A DNA stretch of 22,012 bases, from contig CAKPYV010000040.1 in NCBI GenBank assembly GCA_934203205.1, positions 1-22,012 of the forward strand, written 5' to 3'. This DNA is from an uncultured Anaerovibrio sp. (GTDB lineage Bacteria > Bacillota > Negativicutes > Selenomonadales > Selenomonadaceae). Positions 7,415-14,812 of this stretch are shown one piece after another. Within the stretch, counting starts at the first letter, position 1. The number at the start of each line of letters is the position of its first letter. The notes beneath the pieces are model-generated. The model was given only the letters and a program-made list of their open reading frames with translations, was not told where the DNA came from and made no database searches. The position numbers were made by a program, and so were the translations under genes.

Positions 7415-8194
7415 TTAGTCCTCCTTATCCTTGTTCTCATCATCTTGATGCTCTTTGTTTTTCTCTACACGATGATTGTAATAAGTAAGACCAGCCAGGA
7501 ACAAAGCCCAGCCAGCAGCAAAAAAAGGAACCTTGGACAGGTAGCTCTTACTGTAGTTGGTAACAGGAGTGTCACTAACCTGCTTGAAGCCCAGTTCCTC
7601 AAAAGGTACATCAGAGATATACAGCCACTCAGAACCGCCTACCTCATGCTCACCATAAACATGGTTTACATAGCGGCTATCAGAAGCAATGATCTCATGA
7701 GCCTTCTTTATCAGTTCATCTCTATCACCAGAAATCAAGGCACCAGTTGTGCAAGCAGATACACAGGCAGGTGCATCCCCCTTGCTCAGACGAGCCTCAC
7801 ACATCTGGCATTTTGCCACCTGTGGAAACTGCTCATTCCACTGATACTTTGGAATAGAATATGGGCAGGCTACCATGCAATAACGACAACCTACACACAA
7901 ATCAGGATAATAAACAACTGCACCAGTCTTTTCATCCCTCTGAATAGCCTTAGAGAAGCAAGCTGACGCGCAGGCAGGCTCCAAGCAATGGAGGCACTGC
8001 TTCTTGACAAAGCGCAAATCGTCATTTGCTGTATGGAACTCCTGAATAACCGTCCAGCGATTGTCATCCAATTCCAAATGTCCATCCTTAATATTGCGAG
8101 GCTTAGCCTTAAAATCCAGACCATTATACATTTTGCAGGCTACACTACAGCCCTCGCAGCCGATACATTTTGTTATATCTACTAAAACAGCCAT
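7415..8194 (-). CDS. HybA/DmsB-like four-cluster ferredoxin with C-terminal membrane anchor
   Basis: A 259-residue electron-transfer subunit predicted to hold four 4Fe-4S clusters. All sixteen cysteines are present: C10-13-16-20, C67-70-75-79, C100-103-106-110 and C129-132-144-148. A single hydrophobic segment at about 223-239 is followed by a short, highly charged tail, as in HybA. I start at the inner ATG (8192-8194) because AGAGGTGA stands at the right distance before it and the protein then begins directly with MAVLVDITKC. A longer reading to 8215 lacks such support. It has no signal peptide or twin-arginine motif of its own, so if the clusters face outward it probably travels with the hydrogenase. 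It lies 17 bp after the hydrogenase gene and upstream of the HybB-like gene. Confidence 0.9.
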   Translation of the reverse strand: MAVLVDITKCIGCEGCSVACKMYNGLDFKAKPRNIKDGHLELDDNRWTVIQEFHTANDDLRFVKKQCLHCLEPACASACFSKAIQRDEKTGAVVYYPDLCVGCRYCMVACPYSIPKYQWNEQFPQVAKCQMCEARLSKGDAPACVSACTTGALISGDRDELIKKAHEIIASDSRYVNHVYGEHEVGGSEWLYISDVPFEELGFKQVSDTPVTNYSKSYLSKVPFFAAGWALFLAGLTYYNHRVEKNKEHQDDENKDKED

Positions 8195-8211
8195 TATTTC
8201 ACCTCTTTCAA

Positions 8212-9693
8212 TCAAAACAACCGATCATGACGGTTTACAAAGGACGTATGCAAGTACTTTTCAGCCTTCTCGCTGAGAGGCTTACCGTAGAATTCCTTAT
8301 AAATCGACTGAATTTCAGTGTTATCATGACTGCAACGCTTAGCAGAGCTGCTATCCTCCTTGTAAATGGCCGCAATACGCTTCTGCTTAATATCAGCCAC
8401 AGAGGATTTTGGCTGACCGCCGCCGCCAATACAACCACCTGGACAAGCCATAAATTCGATAAACTGCCACTTGCTGCCATGCTCCTTGATGCCATTCAGC
8501 AGCTTACGAGCATTTTCCAAACCATGACATACAGCAATATTCACTGTACCCACACCTGGAATAGTTGCGTTGGCTTCCTTTACAGCCTTCATGCCACGAA
8601 CTGGCTTCCAGGAAAGCAAATCAGCTGGCGGATTGGAACCTGTTGCCAAATAATAAGCAGTACGAACAGCTGCCTCGGTAACACCACCGGTAGCACCGAA
8701 AATTTTGCCTGCACCAGTAGATTCGCCCAATACGGAATCATATTCCCTTTCGGCTACATTATTCAGGTCAATACCCTTGTGCTTCAGCAATACTGCCAGC
8801 TCTCTAGTGGTCAGTACATAATCCATATCCCGCTGGTCATCAACCTGCAGCTCCTCACGGCCTACCTCAAACTTCTTGGCAGTACAAGGCATAATGGAAA
8901 CATTGATAATATTCTCAGGCTTAATGCCCTTTTTCTCTGCATAGAAAGATTTGATGGTAGCACCCATCATATTCTGGGGAGATTTACAGGTGGACAGATT
9001 GTGCATAAGCTCTGGATAGAAATACTCACAGTATTTAACCCAGCCAGGGCAGCAGGAGGTAAGATGTGGAATTTCATCCTTGGCCTTGGTAAGTCTGTGT
9101 ACAAATTCAGATGCTTCCTCCATAATGGTAAGGTCAGCAGAGAAGCAGGTATCAAATACTGCGTCAAAACCTACCTCCTTCAAGGCACCAACCATCTTCT
9201 TGCCTACACTGGCACCAGGTTCCATGCCAAATTCCTCGCCCAGAGAAACCTTGGTAGCTGGTGCTGTCTGTACTACAACATGCTTGCTATCATCATCAAT
9301 CGCTGCCAATACATCCTGGATATTACGCTTTTCAGTTATAGCACCGGAAGGACAGGCAATTGTGCACTGACCGCAGCCTACACAAGCCACCTCATTCTTC
9401 AATGGCAATGGGTAATTACCATAGACGCCCATAACATTCTTACAGGCCTCTACACACTGACCACACAGAATACACTTCTCATCATCTCGCTCAATAGATG
9501 GGTTATCCTGACTAATAGCGATACGGCCTTTCAGATTTACAGGGAAGTCGCCTTTTCCCTGATACTGATCGGGTATCCACCCCTGGGCTCCTGATGGATC
9601 ACCCTTGCAGCCGGCTGCCATTACGCCAAAACCGACTACGCCAGACCCAGCCACAACCTTTAAAAACTTGCGCCGAGATATTTTGTTAGTCAT
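8212..9693 (-). CDS. hydA: Tat-exported [FeFe] hydrogenase catalytic subunit
   Basis: A 493-residue iron-only hydrogenase that interconverts H2 with protons and electrons. The N terminus carries a textbook Tat signal, SRRKFLK at residues 6-12, then a hydrophobic stretch ending in VMAAGC with C29 as a possible lipid-attachment cysteine. Two 4Fe-4S clusters follow (C74-77-80-84 and C104-107-110-114). The H-cluster motifs are complete: TSCCPGW (C214 ligand, C215 proton relay), MPCTAKK (C270) and FMACPGGCIGGGGQP (C417, C421). The C terminus holds the domain that is a separate small subunit in Desulfovibrio (KPLSEKAEKYLHTSF). The ATG at 9691-9693 has AAGGAG upstream; an in-frame extension to 9861 is AT-rich, lacks a ribosome site and would bury the signal. 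It is the first structural gene, downstream of its maturases. Confidence 0.95.
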   Translation of the reverse strand: MTNKISRRKFLKVVAGSGVVGFGVMAAGCKGDPSGAQGWIPDQYQGKGDFPVNLKGRIAISQDNPSIERDDEKCILCGQCVEACKNVMGVYGNYPLPLKNEVACVGCGQCTIACPSGAITEKRNIQDVLAAIDDDSKHVVVQTAPATKVSLGEEFGMEPGASVGKKMVGALKEVGFDAVFDTCFSADLTIMEEASEFVHRLTKAKDEIPHLTSCCPGWVKYCEYFYPELMHNLSTCKSPQNMMGATIKSFYAEKKGIKPENIINVSIMPCTAKKFEVGREELQVDDQRDMDYVLTTRELAVLLKHKGIDLNNVAEREYDSVLGESTGAGKIFGATGGVTEAAVRTAYYLATGSNPPADLLSWKPVRGMKAVKEANATIPGVGTVNIAVCHGLENARKLLNGIKEHGSKWQFIEFMACPGGCIGGGGQPKSSVADIKQKRIAAIYKEDSSSAKRCSHDNTEIQSIYKEFYGKPLSEKAEKYLHTSFVNRHDRLF

Positions 9694-9718
9694 ACAAACT
9701 CTCCTTATTTTTCGCCTA

Positions 9719-9746
9719 ACACAATAATATAAAAACACACAATAAT
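9719..9746 (-). promoter_or_regulatory. Tandem direct repeat upstream of hydA
   Basis: The 10-mer ATTATTGTGT occurs twice on the minus strand (9737-9746 and 9719-9728), 18 bp apart, just upstream of the hydA ribosome binding site. It lies in a 170-bp AT-rich leader (9694-9863) that also contains an inverted repeat ATAAATAT / ATATTTAT (9774-9801). No convincing sigma-A promoter was found. The repeats may be an operator, but they could also reflect AT-rich composition. Confidence 0.35.
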
Positions 9747-9863
9747 TTACATTTATTATTTTATCACTATTGAATAAATATAAAAAATATTTCATATTTA
9801 TGGAATTATTAAAAAAATATATACCACCATGAAGCTGTAAATTATTTGTAATGTTCAACATAA

Positions 9864-9905
9864 AGACATGATGATATGCACCTCAACGAGCATATCATCA
9901 TGTCT
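9864..9905 (-). terminator. Perfect 16-bp hairpin between hydF and hydA
   Basis: AGACATGATGATATGC at 9864-9879 is exactly complementary to 9890-9905 around a 10-base loop. It lies 51 bp past the hydF stop. On the minus strand only TCTTTATGTT follows, a weak U-tract, so termination may be partial and allow read-through from the maturation genes into hydA. Confidence 0.55.
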
Positions 9906-9956
9906 CCATCTTTAAATAACTAATACGGTCAATACCATACTTGGTATATATTACCT

Positions 9957-11171
9957 CTAAAATGAAATTTTGTCCAGAATTCCTGTTAAATAAGCAATGG
10001 TAATGCCGTAATTAGTCATAGGTACAGCCTCGGCCTTTGCCTTTTCTATCCTGGTCATAATAAACTGACGATTAAACATACAGCCGCCACATTGAATAAC
10101 TAAATCATAGGTTGACAAATTTTCGGGAAAATCAGTGCCGCTAACCACATCAACCTGCAGCTTGGTTCCAAAACGCTTCCGCAAGAGAGCCGGAATCTTT
10201 ACACGGCCAATATCCTCCTGCAGAGGAGCATGAGTACAACATTCTGCAATTAGCACCCTGGATTTTTCTGTCAAGCGGTCTATATGCTTTGCTCCCTCAA
10301 TGTAATAGGCCAAATCCCCTTTATAGGCTGCAAAAAGCACAGAAAAGGAGGTTAAACGGCTTTCTGCTGGTTTATGTTCATAAACATATTTAAATACCTG
10401 AGAATCTGTAATTATCAGCTTGGGAGCTGCCTTTAGCTGGGACAAGGCCTGTTGGTATTTATCTGCTGTAGCACTGACAACAAGGCATTTTCTATCAAGC
10501 AGCTCTCTAATAGTCTGAACCTGTGGCAAAATCAATCGCCGCTTAGGAGCCTGAATATCCTGAGGCATTACCAACAGCACTACATCATCCTCAGCCACCA
10601 GCCGCCCAGTAATATATTCTGTGTCAAAATCCTCCGGCATTAAGCTAGACAGAGCCATACGCAGCTCATCTATATTGCCAGCATGACTGCAATCTGCCAC
10701 TACAGCTTTTATCTTGCTGTCCTTCAATCTCTCTGCCAATCTGGCCTGCAAATCAGACACCGCTTCTCTATTGTCAGAAAAATCATTTATCAGACAAAGC
10801 ACAGGAATATTTTTCTGCCGAAACCTAGACAGCAGCTGCAGCTCAGAAGCAAAATCCTGTCTGCCATCTGCCGGGAAAACAATAATAGCCACATCTGCCT
10901 TGTCCATAGCTAGCTGAGTTTTTTCCAGCCGCTGGGCCCCTAAAGAGGTATTGTCCTCTAAACCTGCTGTATCCATAAGGACACAAGGCCCCAGAGGATT
11001 GATTTCCATAGCCTTGTACACCACATCTGTAGTAGTGCCTGCCACATCAGAAACAATGGAGGTGCTCTGACCAGTAATAATATTCAGCAAGGAGGACTTG
11101 CCACTATTGGTTTTGCCAAAAATGCCAATATGCAGACGATTGGCATTTGGTACTTCATTTAATTCTGCCAT
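9957..11171 (-). CDS. hydF: H-cluster maturation GTPase HydF
   Basis: A 404-residue scaffold GTPase that receives the diiron precursor built by HydG and HydE and hands it to apo-HydA in the cytoplasm. The N-terminal GTPase domain shows the P-loop GKTNSGKS (19-26), the GTTTD switch and DTAGLED. The usual NKxD base-recognition motif is degenerate (NDFSD near 129-133). The C-terminal cluster-binding region supplies C312, H314, C361 and C364 (CTHAP and CGGCMFNR). The residue before CGGC is Gln, where many HydF proteins have the His of HCxxC. Length matches the family. Its start follows the hydG stop by two bases, so it is part of the hydE-hydG-hydF operon. Confidence 0.95.
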   Translation of the reverse strand: MAELNEVPNANRLHIGIFGKTNSGKSSLLNIITGQSTSIVSDVAGTTTDVVYKAMEINPLGPCVLMDTAGLEDNTSLGAQRLEKTQLAMDKADVAIIVFPADGRQDFASELQLLSRFRQKNIPVLCLINDFSDNREAVSDLQARLAERLKDSKIKAVVADCSHAGNIDELRMALSSLMPEDFDTEYITGRLVAEDDVVLLVMPQDIQAPKRRLILPQVQTIRELLDRKCLVVSATADKYQQALSQLKAAPKLIITDSQVFKYVYEHKPAESRLTSFSVLFAAYKGDLAYYIEGAKHIDRLTEKSRVLIAECCTHAPLQEDIGRVKIPALLRKRFGTKLQVDVVSGTDFPENLSTYDLVIQCGGCMFNRQFIMTRIEKAKAEAVPMTNYGITIAYLTGILDKISF

Positions 11172-11173
11172 AA

Positions 11174-12592
11174 TTAGAACCTGAAATCTCTCTTGCCGCC
11201 GCTAATATCAGCAATATGCTCAGCCGCAATCCTTCTAACCTTCTCATTTGGAATCTTCTTCAATTCCTCATTAATCATGGCCATACCCTTTGCCTTGGTT
11301 TCCTCGCTGGCATAATCCTCCAGATATTCCTTCAAGGTCATCAGAGCATTTGGATGGCAGCAATTCAGAATCTGCTTGCTCTTGCACAGGGACATAAATC
11401 TGTCGCCGGTACGTCCCTCACGATAGCAGGCTGTACAGAAGCTTGGTACATAGCCCAAATCTATCAGCCAGCTGATTACCTGATCCAGAGTTCTTCTATC
11501 ACTAACATCAAACTGAGCAGAATTATCATCCTCTGGCTCCTCCTCCACATAACCGCCTACGCTGGTACGGGAGCCGCCGCTTATCTGGGAAATACCAAAT
11601 TCCAAAGCCTTTTCCCGCACAGCCTTGCCCTCGCGGGTAGAAATAATCATACCAGTATATGGAACAGCCACGCGAATCAAAGCAATAATCTTCTCAAACA
11701 TCTCATCGCTGATACCATTATCAAAGGCATCTGGATCAATATCATCTGCTTTCTTGACACGAGGTACGCTAATGGTATGTGGGCCTACACCGTGAACAGC
11801 CTCCAGATGCTCAGCATGCATCAACAGGCCGGCAAATTCATAGCGATACATCTGCAAGCCGAAAAGTACACCTAAGCCTACATCATCAATGCCGCCTGCC
11901 TGAGCTCTATCCATAGCCTCAGTGTGATAAGCATAATCATGCTTTGGTCCAGTTGGATGCAGCTTTTCATAGCCTTCCTTGTTATAGGTTTCCTGGAACA
12001 GGATGTATGTACCAATGCCTGCTTCGTGAAGCTTTCTGTAGTTCTCCACAGTGGTAGCAGCAATATTTACATTAACACGGCGGATAGCACCGTTCTTATG
12101 TTTAATATTATAAATAGTGTTTATGGATTCCAGCACATATTCAATAGGATTGTTTACAGGATCCTCTCCAAGTTCAATGGCCAGGCGCTTGTGGCCCATA
12201 TCCTGCAGGGCAATGACTTCCTTGCGAATCTCATCCTGAGTCAGCTTCTTACGGCTAATATGCTTATTCTTGGCATGGTAAGGGCAATACAGACAGCCGT
12301 TGACGCAATAATTGGAAAGATACAATGGAGCAAACAGTACAATACGATTGCCGTAGTAATCCTCCTTAATCTGACGAGCCAAATCATAGATTTCCTGCAG
12401 CTTGGCCTCGTTGTCACAGGCCAAAAGTACGGAAGCCTCCCGATGGGTAAGTCCCTTGCCCAGCTTAGCCTTAGCAATAATCTTATCCACAACCTCCATA
12501 TTGTCCTTGTTTTCGTCAGCATATTTCAGGGTTGCCTGAATTTCCTCGTCAGAGATAAATTCCTCTGCCTTCATGGATTTTACATCATACAT
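11174..12592 (-). CDS. hydG: H-cluster radical SAM tyrosine lyase HydG
   Basis: A 472-residue radical SAM enzyme that cleaves tyrosine to p-cresol and delivers CO and cyanide on an iron-cysteine synthon for the hydrogenase active site. The SAM cluster motif CVNGCLYC is at C96, C100 and C103. The C-terminal auxiliary cluster has the family's CX2CX22C pattern at C386, C389 and C412, which separates it from thiazole synthase ThiH. The start at ATG 12590-12592 follows GGAGAGAG at a good distance; an in-frame extension to 12682 would run back into hydE and has no support. It lies 11 bp after hydE and two bases before hydF, all in the same direction. Confidence 0.96.
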   Translation of the reverse strand: MYDVKSMKAEEFISDEEIQATLKYADENKDNMEVVDKIIAKAKLGKGLTHREASVLLACDNEAKLQEIYDLARQIKEDYYGNRIVLFAPLYLSNYCVNGCLYCPYHAKNKHISRKKLTQDEIRKEVIALQDMGHKRLAIELGEDPVNNPIEYVLESINTIYNIKHKNGAIRRVNVNIAATTVENYRKLHEAGIGTYILFQETYNKEGYEKLHPTGPKHDYAYHTEAMDRAQAGGIDDVGLGVLFGLQMYRYEFAGLLMHAEHLEAVHGVGPHTISVPRVKKADDIDPDAFDNGISDEMFEKIIALIRVAVPYTGMIISTREGKAVREKALEFGISQISGGSRTSVGGYVEEEPEDDNSAQFDVSDRRTLDQVISWLIDLGYVPSFCTACYREGRTGDRFMSLCKSKQILNCCHPNALMTLKEYLEDYASEETKAKGMAMINEELKKIPNEKVRRIAAEHIADISGGKRDFRF

Positions 12593-12603
12593 CTTACTCT
12601 CTC

Positions 12604-13656
12604 CTATGGTCTGTAATCTCCGCGATCGCAGACTACCGTATAACCGGTACTTTCTACACGATTTTTTAAACAGTTGATACACTCAGCTGCTTCTTCTCCA
12701 GTACAGATTTTGGCATCATATAATGCATATTTCTTCCGCACTGATTTTGGGGACAGATTTGGCATTACCACATTGGCACCTGCCCGCAGCCCCTTTTCCC
12801 TACCTATAGGATCAATGGTTCCCAAGGCTGTGGTAGCTGGCAAAAGCACGTGGGGCAGCAATAACCTTATTATGGACAGCAGGGTTACTGTCATTTCCAC
12901 CGTTCCCCCAGGCTTTTGCCCAAAGGGCGTTTCATGCTGAGGAATAAATGGCCCTATGCCTACCATATGAGGCTTTAACTCTCTGAGAAACTGCAAATCC
13001 TCATACAGTGTATCCACAGTCTGCCCCGGCGAGCCTACCATAAAGCCTGCTCCCACCTGATAGCCTATATCTTTAAGAGTATATAAGCACTCCTTGCGAT
13101 GCTGCAAGGACATTTCAGCAGGATGCAGCTGGCTATAATGAGCTTCATTGGCAGTTTCATGCCGCAACAGGTATCTATCAGCACCAGCTTGGAAATACTG
13201 TTGGTAGCTTTCAGCGCTTTTTTCACCAATGGAAAGGGTTATAGCGCAGTCAGGATACTGTTCCTTGATACTGCGAATAATATGACACATTCTAGCATCT
13301 GTGAAATATTCGTCCTCTCCCCCTTGAAGCACAAAAGTGCGAAAGCCCAGTCTGTAGCCTTCCTGACAGCAGGCAAGAATTTCTTCCTCCGTAAGGCGAT
13401 AGCGTTCAGCCAGATTATTGCCTCGGCGGATACCGCAATAATAGCAGTTATTTTTGCAGTAATTGGTAAATTCAATAAGTCCCCGAATAAAAACAGCCTG
13501 ACCATAAATTTTCCGCCTTACTGCTGCCGCCCGCTGCCCTAGAAGCTTCCCTTCATTTCCCTCCAGCAAATACTGAAGCTCAGCTTTTGTGATATTCTTT
13601 TTTCTTTCAATATCAGCAACAACAGAAATAACATCATCTCCTAGAATAGTTATCAT
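12604..13656 (-). CDS. hydE: H-cluster radical SAM maturase HydE
   Basis: A 350-residue radical SAM enzyme acting on the HydG product during assembly of the diiron site. The SAM cluster motif CKNNCYYC is at C67, C71 and C74, with the typical GLIEFTNYC lead-in. Near the C terminus a C-x7-C-x2-C group (CTGEEAAECINC) could bind the optional second cluster known in some HydE proteins. It is the first gene of hydE-hydG-hydF. The ATG at 13654-13656 lacks a Shine-Dalgarno, and a promoter directly upstream would give a leader of only about ten bases. Downstream of the start a GGAG precedes ATG codons in another frame, so no better in-frame start exists. Confidence 0.94.
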   Translation of the reverse strand: MITILGDDVISVVADIERKKNITKAELQYLLEGNEGKLLGQRAAAVRRKIYGQAVFIRGLIEFTNYCKNNCYYCGIRRGNNLAERYRLTEEEILACCQEGYRLGFRTFVLQGGEDEYFTDARMCHIIRSIKEQYPDCAITLSIGEKSAESYQQYFQAGADRYLLRHETANEAHYSQLHPAEMSLQHRKECLYTLKDIGYQVGAGFMVGSPGQTVDTLYEDLQFLRELKPHMVGIGPFIPQHETPFGQKPGGTVEMTVTLLSIIRLLLPHVLLPATTALGTIDPIGREKGLRAGANVVMPNLSPKSVRKKYALYDAKICTGEEAAECINCLKNRVESTGYTVVCDRGDYRP

Positions 13657-13672
13657 TTATACACATACATAA

Positions 13673-13701
13673 ATAATATTACTTTTGCTAATTGAAAGCA
13701 A
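13673..13701 (-). promoter_or_regulatory. Candidate promoter for hydE-hydG-hydF
   Basis: On the minus strand TTGCTT (13696-13701) and TATTAT (13673-13678) are 17 bp apart. The -10 ends only 16 bases before the hydE ATG, implying an almost leaderless mRNA, which agrees with the lack of a Shine-Dalgarno there. The -35 match is weak. Confidence 0.45.
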
Positions 13702-13756
13702 TACATGAACCCCAAATTTATCCAAAAAAATATATTAGGTACAATACAACGTACTG

Positions 13757-13765
13757 TGTTATAAT
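13757..13765 (+). promoter_or_regulatory. Extended -10 promoter for tatA-tatC
   Basis: TGTTATAAT is an extended -10 with a perfect TATAAT hexamer (13760-13765), 41 bp upstream of the tatA ATG. No clear -35 is present, as is common for extended -10 promoters. It is back to back with the candidate hydE promoter in a shared 150-bp region. Confidence 0.65.
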
Positions 13766-13806
13766 AAGAGCCGTTAGTTATTTTGATTTGCGAAAGGAGA
13801 AATATT

Positions 13807-14010
13807 ATGTTTAGTGGAATTGGTGTTACCGAGCTGATTCTGATCTTGGTTATCGCATTGGTAGTATTTGGCCCTGGCAAACTGCCAGATGTAGGCAGAG
13901 CATTGGGCAAGAGTATCAGAGAGTTCCGCAATGCAGAGAAAAACATCGTTGAGAATGTTACTGTAGAAGAGGAAAAAAAGTCCACTGATAATACAGATAA
14001 AAAGGCATAA
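13807..14010 (+). CDS. tatA: Twin-arginine translocase subunit TatA
   Basis: A 67-residue pore-forming component of the Tat system, which exports folded, cofactor-loaded proteins. It has one N-terminal transmembrane helix (TELILILVIALVVFGPGK), the conserved FGPGKLPDVGRALGK hinge and amphipathic helix, and a short charged tail. The start ATG is preceded by AAGGAG seven bases upstream; an upstream in-frame ATG at 13783 has no ribosome site. It is the first gene of a two-gene plus-strand operon, diverging from the hydrogenase maturation genes. No separate tatB is present, so this looks like a minimal TatA-TatC system, in which TatA would also serve as TatB. Confidence 0.95.
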   Translation: MFSGIGVTELILILVIALVVFGPGKLPDVGRALGKSIREFRNAEKNIVENVTVEEEKKSTDNTDKKA

Positions 14011-14014
14011 TAAG

Positions 14015-14773
14015 ATGGCAGATACTTCAAATGACCAGCATCCACTGCCTACAGAAAGCCACCAGCCCCTGCAACAGAATACCAGTGAGGATATGTCCAT
14101 ACTGGAGCATCTGACAGAGCTGCGCAAACGTATTTTGTACAGCCTGCTGGCAGTAGCCATAGGTGCTGCTGCAGCTTATAATTTTCTGGATGAGATTATG
14201 GCCTTTCTTTTGGAGCCAGCTGGCAAGCTTTATTATATGCAGCCTGCCGAGGCTTTCTTTGTCTATGTAAAGGTAACTATTTTCTCAGGCTTTTTATTTG
14301 CCTTGCCTATTATCTTTTATCAGGCCTGGGCCTTTCTTCTTCCAGCCCTCACCATGCGGGAAAGATTGCTGCTATCCATACTTGTGCCAGTTTCTGTACT
14401 GCTGTTTGCGGCAGGCCTGCTATTTTCCTTTAAACTGGTATTGCCGCTAGCCATGAATTTCTTCCTGGGCATGGGAAGTGCTGACTTCCAACCGTTTTTA
14501 TCTGCTGGAAGCTATTTTGACTTCATTATCACCTTTGTACTTCCCTTTGGAATGCTCTTTGAAATGCCACTAATTATGATGATTTTGGCATGGCTGGGAA
14601 TTATTACCTCAGATATGCTGGCAGCCAAATTCCGCATTGTCATCCTTGTATGCTTTGTTATTGGTGCCCTGCTTACCCCGCCGGATATTATCAGTCAGTG
14701 CATGATGGCCATTCCTATGCTTATGCTTTATGGTGTAGGCTATTTAGCGGTTAAATACATATTGCACAAATAA
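14015..14773 (+). CDS. tatC: Twin-arginine translocase subunit TatC
   Basis: A 252-residue, six-helix membrane protein that recognises the twin-arginine signal. Visible family motifs are LEHLTELRKR just before the first helix, with the conserved glutamate, FLLPALTMRERLL with the second signal-contacting glutamate, and FEMPLIMMILAWLG. The N terminus is longer than usual by about 25 polar residues (MADTSNDQHPLPTES and following). It starts four bases after the tatA stop codon with only a weak AAGG ribosome site, which suggests coupling to tatA. The obvious substrate in this window is the hydrogenase with its SRRKFLK signal. Confidence 0.95.
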   Translation: MADTSNDQHPLPTESHQPLQQNTSEDMSILEHLTELRKRILYSLLAVAIGAAAAYNFLDEIMAFLLEPAGKLYYMQPAEAFFVYVKVTIFSGFLFALPIIFYQAWAFLLPALTMRERLLLSILVPVSVLLFAAGLLFSFKLVLPLAMNFFLGMGSADFQPFLSAGSYFDFIITFVLPFGMLFEMPLIMMILAWLGIITSDMLAAKFRIVILVCFVIGALLTPPDIISQCMMAIPMLMLYGVGYLAVKYILHK

Positions 14774-14801
14774 AAGACTGTCGCAGCTGCGACAGTCTTT
14801 T
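14772..14801. terminator. Bidirectional terminator between tatC and hisIE
   Basis: A perfect 30-bp palindrome begins at the tatC stop codon, with AAAAGACTGTCGCAG as its left arm. On the plus strand it runs into TTTTTTT; on the minus strand into TTTT. It serves the two convergent operons. Confidence 0.88.
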
Positions 14802-14812
14802 TTTGCGCCTTT

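Noticed and set aside
8170..9594. A 474-codon open frame on the plus strand, antisense to hydA
   Set aside because: It lies wholly opposite a clearly functional hydrogenase, has no ribosome site, and its protein shows no family motif. It looks like a shadow of codon bias.
9694..9861. Longer in-frame start for hydA adding 56 residues
   Set aside because: The added part is AT-rich, lacks a ribosome site and would place the twin-arginine motif far from the N terminus; the inner ATG has a good AAGGAG.
9694..9863. Rex (redox repressor) site before hydA
   Set aside because: TTGTG half-sites occur only as direct repeats; no TTGTGA-N6-TCACAA inverted arrangement is present.
12593..12682. Longer in-frame start for hydG adding 30 residues
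   Set aside because: It overlaps the end of hydE and has no ribosome site, whereas the inner ATG follows GGAGAGAG at a proper distance.
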